A DNA stretch of 8,149 bases, taken from positions 1-8,149 of the forward strand of contig CAIKXW010000021.1 of NCBI GenBank assembly GCA_903831485.1, written 5' to 3'. A model generated the notes under the pieces. That model saw nothing but the letters and a program-made list of their open reading frames with translations. It was not told the DNA's origin and made no database searches. Positions 1-5,049 of the stretch are shown here, in pieces. This DNA is from an uncultured Alphaproteobacteria bacterium (GTDB taxonomy: Bacteria > Pseudomonadota > Alphaproteobacteria > Caulobacterales > Hyphomonadaceae). How positions within the stretch are numbered: the stretch's first letter is position 1; every line of letters starts with the position of its first letter. The position numbers were made by a program, and so were the translations under genes.

Positions 1-25
1 ACTTAAACTCAACTTGAGTATAAGT
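1..25. promoter_or_regulatory. 25-bp inverted repeat, candidate NadQ operator
   Basis: The left arm (1-12) is ACTTAAACTCAA and the right arm (14-25) is TTGAGTATAAGT, around a single central base at 13. The arms are complementary at 11 of 12 positions; only the pair 6/20 fails. The symmetry runs to the centre with no loop and no T-tract follows, which fits a dimeric repressor site and not a terminator. It is AT-rich in a GC-rich window. It lies just past the 3' end of nadQ and covers the -10 hexamer of a minus-strand promoter. Assignment to NadQ is inferred from position and symmetry. The site touches the window edge, so it may extend further left. Confidence 0.65.
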
Positions 26-46
26 AGGTTCTCATAAAACCGTCAT
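17..46 (-). promoter_or_regulatory. Putative sigma70-type promoter reading leftward
   Basis: On the minus strand, ATGACG (46-41, 4 of 6 against TTGACA) is separated by 18 nt from TATACT (22-17, 5 of 6 against TATAAT). The -10 hexamer sits inside the inverted repeat at 1-25, so a protein bound there would block polymerase. Transcription would start near position 10 and run off the left edge, which implies a regulated minus-strand gene just outside the window. Its identity cannot be seen; nadA is the expected NadQ target. The call rests on hexamer matching only. Confidence 0.45.
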
Positions 47-78
47 TTCGTCGAGCAGATTCGTTGCGCCGCCATCGG

Positions 79-1032
79 TCAGCTGCGCGGAGTCTGAACA
101 CCCGACAGATGGCCTTGCCGGTGGGCTTCGCGACGGAAGCGGAAAAGCTCGGCGGGGCGGCCGCCGGTGGCCTGCGTGGTCTGGCCGAGACCGACGACGA
201 GGCCGGACCGATCAAGGGAGCGGCGGAAGTTCTGTTTGTGCAGGCTGAGGCCGAGGATCGATTCCACGACCTTCTGCAATTCGAGCAGCGTGAAACTGTC
301 GCGCATCAGTTCGAAGACGACTGGGCGGTATTTCAGCTTGCCGCGCAGCCGGCCGATCGCTGTGGCGAGGATGCGGCGGTGGTCGGAGATCATCGGCTCG
401 CCAAGTGCGGACACCGGAAGCGTGGGCGGCTTGCGGCCGCTATCGCGCGTGGCTTCGGGCGCGAGGCCTGCTTCGTATAGAAGTTCGTAGCGTTCAAGCG
501 TGCGTTCCTCGATCCAGGGCTGGCCGTCGAGACCGAAGGCCAGTTGCACGCGGGCGAGTTGCGTTGATGCCTGCTTGCCGCTCGCGTCGGACCAGGCGAG
601 CAGGGCGGGGGCGAGCGCCTGGTCGATCAGTGCGGGTCGACCGGCGCGGTGATCTTCCCACGGAAAGAGGCGGTACCAGTCGCGCCAGACGGCGTCGAAA
701 GCGGAGATGTCTGTACGCTCCGGCGTCAGGCCGAGATAGCCGACGGAGATCAGACGCGCGCCCGAGGGAGCGTCGCCTAGATCGGCCTGCGGCAGTTCGC
801 GGCCGAGGTCGCCGAATGTGTAGAGCTGTTCGACATAGCCGGGCTCGAAGCCGGTCTGTGCGCGCACCCAGTCGCGCAGGCCGAGTTCGAATGTGCGGTG
901 GCCTTTCGGGTCGAAGCGGCCGTGCGGCAGCCCGGCGGCGCCATCGGCGTGGCGGGTGGTGAGGGCGTAGGGCGCCTTGCCGTCGGCAGCCACGATCACG
1001 GCTGACAGGCCAACGGCAATCGGCGTGGTCAT
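79..1032 (-). CDS. nadQ: NadQ-type regulator of NAD biosynthesis (degenerate Nudix domain plus winged helix)
   Basis: This 317-residue protein matches the architecture of COG4111, the NAD regulator of Alphaproteobacteria. Residues about 5-125 form a Nudix-like domain (VGLSAVIVAADGKAPYALTT, then GRFDPKGHRTFELGLRDWVR). Residues about 225-300 form a winged helix (RLRGKLKYRPVVFELM to GRPAELFRFR), which would bind DNA. The Nudix box is broken: where active enzymes carry the metal-binding Glu pair, A58 and Q59 stand before G61, so it should sense a nucleotide ligand and not hydrolyse it. In this family the regulator represses nadABC-type genes. The ATG overlaps the stop of the upstream phosphatase gene as ATGA, which suggests translational coupling. 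The inverted repeat at 1-25 is its likely target. The family call is from memory; the domains and the lost Nudix residues are seen directly. Confidence 0.82.
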   Translation of the reverse strand: MTTPIAVGLSAVIVAADGKAPYALTTRHADGAAGLPHGRFDPKGHRTFELGLRDWVRAQTGFEPGYVEQLYTFGDLGRELPQADLGDAPSGARLISVGYLGLTPERTDISAFDAVWRDWYRLFPWEDHRAGRPALIDQALAPALLAWSDASGKQASTQLARVQLAFGLDGQPWIEERTLERYELLYEAGLAPEATRDSGRKPPTLPVSALGEPMISDHRRILATAIGRLRGKLKYRPVVFELMRDSFTLLELQKVVESILGLSLHKQNFRRSLDRSGLVVGLGQTTQATGGRPAELFRFRREAHRQGHLSGVQTPRS

Positions 1033-1553
1033 CGCGGTCCGCCGAAGATGGACGGAATCGAGAAGGTTTGCGCCTCGTCGGAAACGGCGCCGCGGCCGAT
1101 GGCCTCCACGGCCTTCGACATCCGGCCACCACGGCCGAGCAGGGCGTCGGCGTAGCCGACCAGCCTCGGGTTCGGCGAGGCGGTTGGCGATGCAGAACGG
1201 ATCGCGAGCGCGATCTCTTCTTCATCCGCGTTCGGATTGTGGACGCACGCCGTGATGAAGGCGCTGGCGGTTGAGCGTGAGATGCCGGCCCAGCAGTGGA
1301 TCAGCATGGGGTCGGCGCGATCCCAGCCTTCCACGAAGCGGATTACGCGCTCGGCGTCTGACACTGCGGGGGCGCGCCATTCGCCAATGTCTGCCGTGAT
1401 ATCGTGGATCGGCACCTGCAAGTGCAGGTCCGGGGCGAGCCCGTCGAATACCGGGAATGTGTCGTACGGGCTCAAAAGGCTGACGATGCGCGACGGGCGC
1501 AGTTCTTGGGCCAGCTTGGGCGCGGCGGCGAGGGAGCAGATCCAGATTGTCAT
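1029..1553 (-). CDS. Predicted cysteine-dependent protein tyrosine phosphatase (DSP/PTP fold)
   Basis: This cytosolic protein of 174 residues carries the HCX5R signature as HCWAGISRST: H86, nucleophile C87, phosphate-binding R93 and S94. D51 in the segment VPIHDI is a candidate general acid by position. The C-terminal part includes PNPRLVGYADALLGR, a segment I associate with the small predicted-phosphatase group COG5350. The family removes phosphate from tyrosine or other phosphorylated substrates; the substrate here is unknown. The gene lies 80 nt after the HD hydrolase gene and its stop overlaps the nadQ start by 4 nt, so the three genes probably share a transcript. The start is the ATG at 1553, with only a weak ribosome site upstream. 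The length is typical for a single-domain phosphatase and all key residues are present. Confidence 0.85.
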   Translation of the reverse strand: MTIWICSLAAAPKLAQELRPSRIVSLLSPYDTFPVFDGLAPDLHLQVPIHDITADIGEWRAPAVSDAERVIRFVEGWDRADPMLIHCWAGISRSTASAFITACVHNPNADEEEIALAIRSASPTASPNPRLVGYADALLGRGGRMSKAVEAIGRGAVSDEAQTFSIPSIFGGPR

Positions 1554-1633
1554 GAGCGGAGCTTAGGGCGGGTCGGCGACAAACGGAAATCGGTTCAGCC
1601 GCAATGTGCACCACCGCCGAATTGAGGACGTTT

Positions 1634-2269
1634 CTACTGGCCTTCCATCTCCCCCTGCAGCGCCGCGAACCGCCTCAGGAACAGAGCCTGCGCATCGATC
1701 GGGGACATTGGCGTCATCTCTGGCGCAGGACCCGGGGGCGGGGCGCCGAAGAAATCCAGCGCTTCGTCGATGTCGAAGCCGGCGAGGCGGGTGGCCTCAT
1801 AAAAGGCGGCTGACTGGTCGGCCTGCTTGATGCGGGCTTTCAGGCCTGCGGAAATCTTCGCTGGCAGGCCGAACCGCAGGCGGATGGCGGATTCAAGCCG
1901 GGCCTCGAACTGGCGGTAGTCGACGCCGAGCGCATTCTTGAAGGGCGAGATCATGTCGCCGATCACATACTCTGGCGCATCGTGCAGCAGCGCGCCGAGC
2001 AGTTGGTCCGGGCCGGCATCCGGCCACATCTGCTGGACCAGCGATTCCACCAGAACAGAGTGTTGCGCGACAGAGAAGGCGTGGTCGCCTTTCGTCTGGC
2101 CGTTCCAGCGGGCGACGCGCGCGAGTCCGTGGGCGATATCCTCGATCTCGATGTCCAGCGGCGAGGGGTCGAGCAGGTCCAGCCGGCGGCCGGACAGCAT
2201 GCGCTGCCATGCGCGTGGAGCGGGCGGCTCCTTGCCGTTGCGAGGGTTGCTGCGCGAGCCTGTCGTCAT
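1634..2269 (-). CDS. HD-domain hydrolase, YfbR-like 5'-nucleotidase family
   Basis: From the ATG at 2269 the protein has 211 residues. It carries the HD metal-site pattern: H70 (VAQHSVLVE), H96-D97 (LLHDAPE) and D151 (KQADQ). E100 and D105 (in HDAPEYVIGDM) and R54 (ARW) line up with E72, D77 and R18 of E. coli YfbR as I remember that protein. YfbR removes the 5' phosphate from deoxyribonucleoside monophosphates with a divalent metal, so a nucleotidase activity is likely; the exact substrate is unknown. The reading frame could begin at a GTG at 2329, adding 20 residues, but neither start has a clear ribosome site. I prefer the ATG because the conserved-looking segment AWQRMLSGRRLDLLDPSP then lies close to the N-terminus. 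It is the first visible gene of the minus-strand set with the phosphatase and nadQ. Confidence 0.8.
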   Translation of the reverse strand: MTTGSRSNPRNGKEPPAPRAWQRMLSGRRLDLLDPSPLDIEIEDIAHGLARVARWNGQTKGDHAFSVAQHSVLVESLVQQMWPDAGPDQLLGALLHDAPEYVIGDMISPFKNALGVDYRQFEARLESAIRLRFGLPAKISAGLKARIKQADQSAAFYEATRLAGFDIDEALDFFGAPPPGPAPEMTPMSPIDAQALFLRRFAALQGEMEGQ

Positions 2270-2492
2270 GGCGATGTCGTGCCATCGAATTTGTTCCGGC
2301 GGCAAGCGGAACTGCGGAATCGGAACCACGTTGGATTATGTGCAGAATGCGTCGCGACCTGCGACCCGCGGGCCGAACGGCTCCAAAAAACTTCTCGAAA
2401 AGCGCCGTGCTTACCAGAGCGAAAGCTTTGCGAGAGGCTTCGTTAATTCGCTTGCTCTAAGTTCACCGGAAGTCGCGGGAGAACAACGAGAC

Positions 2493-2642
2493 ATGTGGGA
2501 GTTGATGGTGGAAGCGGCGCAGAATCCTGCGCTGCACTGGGCGGTCATTGCGGTCGCCGTATTGGCCTGGATTCTGAAGGTCCTGAGTTCGGGCGACGGG
2601 GCCCTGATGGGCGACATGTATCACGACGAATTGGACACCTGA
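2493..2642 (+). CDS. Small single-pass membrane protein, hypothetical, 49 residues
   Basis: I do not recognise this protein. It starts MWELMVEAAQNPALHW, has one hydrophobic helix at about residues 16-31 (WAVIAVAVLAWILKVL) and ends with a polar, acidic tail (MGDMYHDELDT). GGGAGA at 2477-2482 is a possible ribosome site, 10 nt before the ATG. Third codon positions are mostly G or C, as in neighbouring genes, and the hydrophobic block is well bounded, which argues that the frame is translated. The acidic N-terminus and the lysine at 29 just after the helix would place the C-terminus in the cytoplasm if the positive-inside rule holds. The gene stands alone between the divergent HD gene and the dihydroorotase-like gene, with a hairpin starting 6 nt after its stop. 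No function can be assigned. Confidence 0.55.
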   Translation: MWELMVEAAQNPALHWAVIAVAVLAWILKVLSSGDGALMGDMYHDELDT

Positions 2643-2648
2643 TGCGGA

Positions 2649-2671
2649 GGGAAGGGTCACTGGCCCTTCTC
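2649..2671 (+). terminator. GC-rich hairpin after the small membrane protein gene
   Basis: Arms 2649-2658 and 2662-2671 pair over 10 bp around the loop ACT, with two G-T wobbles (core GAAGGG with CCCTTC). It begins 6 nt after the stop at 2642, as expected for a transcript end. No T-tract follows (CCATGTC), so intrinsic termination would be weak. It may instead protect a 3' end. Confidence 0.4.
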
Positions 2672-2722
2672 CCATGTCTGACGTGTCCGAAAGACGCCGG
2701 CAAAGGCGCGGGGTGGTGGAGG

Positions 2723-2746
2723 AGGGGCGGCTTTTCAGCCGCCCTT
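2723..2746 (+). terminator. Strong GC-rich stem-loop in the intergenic region
   Basis: Arms AGGGGCGGCT (2723-2732) and AGCCGCCCTT (2737-2746) pair over 10 bp, including one G-T wobble, around the loop TTTC. CTGATTC follows on the plus strand, which is only mildly T-rich. On the minus strand the loop reads GAAA, a GNRA-type tetraloop. It is probably a second terminator for the small gene or a leader structure, 91 nt before the start of the dihydroorotase-like gene. The pairing is certain; the role is inferred. Confidence 0.45.
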
Positions 2747-2827
2747 CTGATTCAGGGCTACCGGTGACCGGCTTGGGCCGAGGCTTGGCCAATCGCTGCT
2801 CCGGGTCCATACAGCGCCAGACTTTGC

Positions 2828-2831
2828 GGAG
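2828..2831 (+). promoter_or_regulatory. Ribosome binding site of the dihydroorotase-like gene
   Basis: GGAG lies 6 nt before the ATG at 2838. This fixes the start, because the protein from that ATG begins with the usual family N-terminus (FDLIIKGGTV). Confidence 0.65.
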
Positions 2832-2837
2832 CTGGCG

Positions 2838-4175
2838 ATGGCCGAGACATTCGACCTGATCATCAAGGGCGGCACGGTCGCAACACCGGGCGGGATAGGC
2901 GTAACCGACATTGCGGTGAGCGGCGGCCGGGTGGTCGGGATCGGGTCATTCGAAGCGACCCAGGCGGGCGACGTTTTCGAGGCGCATGGCCTCCACGTGC
3001 TGCCCGGCGTCATCGACACGCAGGTCCATTTCCGTGAGCCTGGGCTGGAGTGGAAGGAAGACCTCGAGACCGGCTCCCGTTCTGCGGCGCTTGGCGGCGT
3101 CACGGCGGTCTTTGAGATGCCGAACACCGATCCGTCCACGACGTCGCCGGAGATGATACTCGACAAGCTCGCCCGTGCGAAAGGCCGGATGCACACCGAC
3201 CACGCCTTCTATGCCGGCGCGACGCACGACAACACGGACGTGCTCCACGAGATGGAGATGATGGCCGGCGTGTGCGGCGTCAAGGTGTTCATGGGCGCAA
3301 GCACGGGGCAGCTGCTGGTCGAGGATGATGAGGGCGTGGAGCGTGTGCTGAACGCGATCACACGCCGTGCGGCCTTCCATTCCGAGGATGAGTACAGGCT
3401 CGCCGACCGCCGGAAGCTGGCGCGGCAGGGCGACTGGACCTCACACTATGAAGTGCGCGACGCGGAGGCCGCGATCTCGTCGACACGGCGCCTGCTGCGC
3501 CTTGCGCGCAAGACGGGCAAGCGGATCCACGTCCTGCATGTGACGACTGGCGAAGAGATGGAGTTGCTCGCAGCCAACAAGGATATCGCGACGGTTGAAG
3601 TGACGCCGCAGCACCTGACTCTTGTTGGTCCGGACGACTATATTCGTCTCAAGGGCTATGCGCAGATGAACCCTCCGGTGCGGGACGCGGCCCAGCGCGC
3701 GGCGCTGTGGAAGGCTCTGAACCAGGGCATTCCCGACCTGATCGGATCGGACCACGCACCGCACACGAAGGAAGAAAAGTCGCGACCCTATCCGGCCTCG
3801 CCCTCGGGCATGCCGGGCGTGCAGACCATTGTGCCGGTGATGCTGACACATGTGGCTGACGGCAAGATGAGCCTTGAGCGCTTCATCGAGCTGACCAGTG
3901 CGGGACCGCAACGCGTGTTCGGAATTGCGAACAAGGGCCGTATCGCCCAAGGCTATGACGCCGACTTCACAATCGTCGACATGAAGGCGCGCAAGACCAT
4001 CACGCATGAATGGTCGGCCTCGCGCTGTGCCTGGACGCCGTTCGACGGCATGGAGGCGAAGGCCTGGCCGATGGCGACATTCGTGCGCGGGACGATGGTG
4101 ATGTGCGATGGCGTGATCGTCGCGCCGGGGCGTGGCGAGGCGGTACGTTTCGTCGAGACGCTGGCGCACGCCTGA
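2838..4175 (+). CDS. Dihydroorotase-family cyclic amidohydrolase (COG0044) with an altered metal site
   Basis: This 445-residue cytosolic protein spans the full family. An N-terminal beta domain (FDLIIKGGTVATPGG) leads into the TIM barrel, and the composite beta domain resumes after about residue 365 (GRIAQGYDADFTIVDM). Seen in the barrel: DTQVHFREPG (60-69), substrate-loop MPNT (94-97), GVKVFMG with K149 as the likely carboxylated lysine, HSED (H181), HVLHVTT (H234) and SDHAPH (D305). Members open cyclic amides: dihydroorotate in pyrimidine synthesis, allantoin or hydantoins. The first histidine of the usual HxH metal pair is Q62 here; H64 is kept. I recall related alphaproteobacterial 'dihydroorotases' with the same change, so it may mark a subfamily. 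No pyrB or other pyrimidine gene is near, so pyrC is not assigned. The potassium channel gene starts at its stop codon. The family is sure; the substrate is not. Confidence 0.85.
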   Translation: MAETFDLIIKGGTVATPGGIGVTDIAVSGGRVVGIGSFEATQAGDVFEAHGLHVLPGVIDTQVHFREPGLEWKEDLETGSRSAALGGVTAVFEMPNTDPSTTSPEMILDKLARAKGRMHTDHAFYAGATHDNTDVLHEMEMMAGVCGVKVFMGASTGQLLVEDDEGVERVLNAITRRAAFHSEDEYRLADRRKLARQGDWTSHYEVRDAEAAISSTRRLLRLARKTGKRIHVLHVTTGEEMELLAANKDIATVEVTPQHLTLVGPDDYIRLKGYAQMNPPVRDAAQRAALWKALNQGIPDLIGSDHAPHTKEEKSRPYPASPSGMPGVQTIVPVMLTHVADGKMSLERFIELTSAGPQRVFGIANKGRIAQGYDADFTIVDMKARKTITHEWSASRCAWTPFDGMEAKAWPMATFVRGTMVMCDGVIVAPGRGEAVRFVETLAHA

Positions 4176-4984
4176 TGCACGAGCATCGCAGGGGACTTAA
4201 CCGGGCGCTTTTCTGGCTCTATTCCGGGCATGGCCGCTGGCCGAACGTATTCCGATGGTCGATGCTTGCCTTCGACCTTGTCTCGATCGTCCTGTTCCTC
4301 TTTCACCCGTCGATTTCCTGGCGCGGCGAAGACCGGCTGACCGACGGCGTATGGGTCGTGATCGATGTGTTCATCGCAGCCATAATCACACTCGACCTTG
4401 CGGCGCGTTTTTACATCGAGCGCTACAAGACGCGGTTCTTCCTGCGTATCACCAACCTTGCCGATCTCATCGTCGCAGCCACGCTGCTGATTCCCTTCGT
4501 CGCGCAGAACCTGGTCTTCCTGCGTGTGTTCCGCGTTGTACGCCTGGTGCGCGCGTTTGAGTTCATCGACAGGCAGAATGTCGTGTCGAAATGGCTGAAC
4601 TACAACTCGTTCGTCGTGTCGAAGGTCGTCAACCTGATCGTCTTCGTCTTCATTGTGACGGCGTTCGTTTATGTCGACCAGCACGGGCAGAACGACAAGA
4701 TTCAGAATTATCTCGACGCGCTCTACTTCACCGTGACGACCCTGACGACGACCGGTTTTGGCGACATCACCATGCAGGGTACGACGGGGCGATGGCTGTC
4801 CGTCATCATGATGGTGCTGGGCGTATCTCTGTTCCTGCAGCTGATCCGCGCCATCGCCATCGGCGACAAGATCCGTCACGACTGCCCCGCCTGCACGCTT
4901 GCGATGCATGAACGCGACGCCGCCCACTGCAAGCGCTGTGGTGCAAATCTGTTCCCCGAGGGTGAGGCAAGGCCGACCGCCTAA
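4175..4984 (+). CDS. Voltage-gated-type potassium channel with C-terminal zinc ribbon
   Basis: This 269-residue inner-membrane protein has a six-helix channel layout: S1 about 27-45, S2 59-79, S3 94-111, S4 112-128, S5 150-167, a pore loop and S6 207-228. S4 carries R117, R120, R123 and R126, one every third residue, which is the voltage-sensor pattern. The pore has TTTGFGD (191-197), a potassium filter of the GFGD type in place of the common GYGD. After S6 a short cytosolic tail holds CPAC and CKRC (C237, C240, C252, C255), a zinc-ribbon pattern. I recall similar tails in alphaproteobacterial ion transporters, so it is probably a subfamily trait. The ATG overlaps the amidohydrolase TGA as TGATG with no ribosome site of its own, so translation is probably coupled. 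An upstream in-frame extension would be arginine-rich and overlap that gene, and was rejected. Confidence 0.88.
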   Translation: MHEHRRGLNRALFWLYSGHGRWPNVFRWSMLAFDLVSIVLFLFHPSISWRGEDRLTDGVWVVIDVFIAAIITLDLAARFYIERYKTRFFLRITNLADLIVAATLLIPFVAQNLVFLRVFRVVRLVRAFEFIDRQNVVSKWLNYNSFVVSKVVNLIVFVFIVTAFVYVDQHGQNDKIQNYLDALYFTVTTLTTTGFGDITMQGTTGRWLSVIMMVLGVSLFLQLIRAIAIGDKIRHDCPACTLAMHERDAAHCKRCGANLFPEGEARPTA

Positions 4985-5038
4985 GTCTGTGGCGGACTTG
5001 CCATGACGCCGGCTGCCGATAGGGTCCCCGCGCATGAT

Positions 5039-5044
5039 GGGAGG
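5039..5044 (+). promoter_or_regulatory. Strong ribosome binding site of the TPP enzyme gene
   Basis: GGGAGG lies 5 nt before the ATG at 5050. It is the best Shine-Dalgarno match in the window and fixes this start, which suggests the gene is translated independently of the channel gene ending 65 nt upstream. Confidence 0.75.
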
Positions 5045-5049
5045 CGGAC

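Noticed and set aside
1..25. The inverted repeat as an intrinsic terminator for nadQ
   Set aside because: It has no loop, a low-GC stem and no T-tract on either strand, and it overlaps a -10-like hexamer. A protein-binding site fits better.
2270..2329. GTG-started N-terminal extension of the HD hydrolase (20 residues)
   Set aside because: No ribosome site precedes the GTG, and the ATG at 2269 already leaves an unconserved-looking leader before the first family-like segment. It is kept only as an alternative start.
1938..2492. Plus-strand open frame running antisense to the HD gene into the small membrane protein
   Set aside because: The part opposite the HD gene is low-complexity, rich in Ser, Arg and Cys with no domain. 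Only the last 49 codons look protein-like.
2674..2859. Short plus-strand frame overlapping the start of the amidohydrolase
   Set aside because: It is arginine- and serine-rich, runs through the 2723-2746 hairpin and overlaps a well-supported gene in another frame.
3953..5035. Long minus-strand frame opposite the potassium channel (360 codons)
   Set aside because: It is rich in His, Asp and Arg with no domain. It is the antisense shadow of a channel gene with clear motifs.
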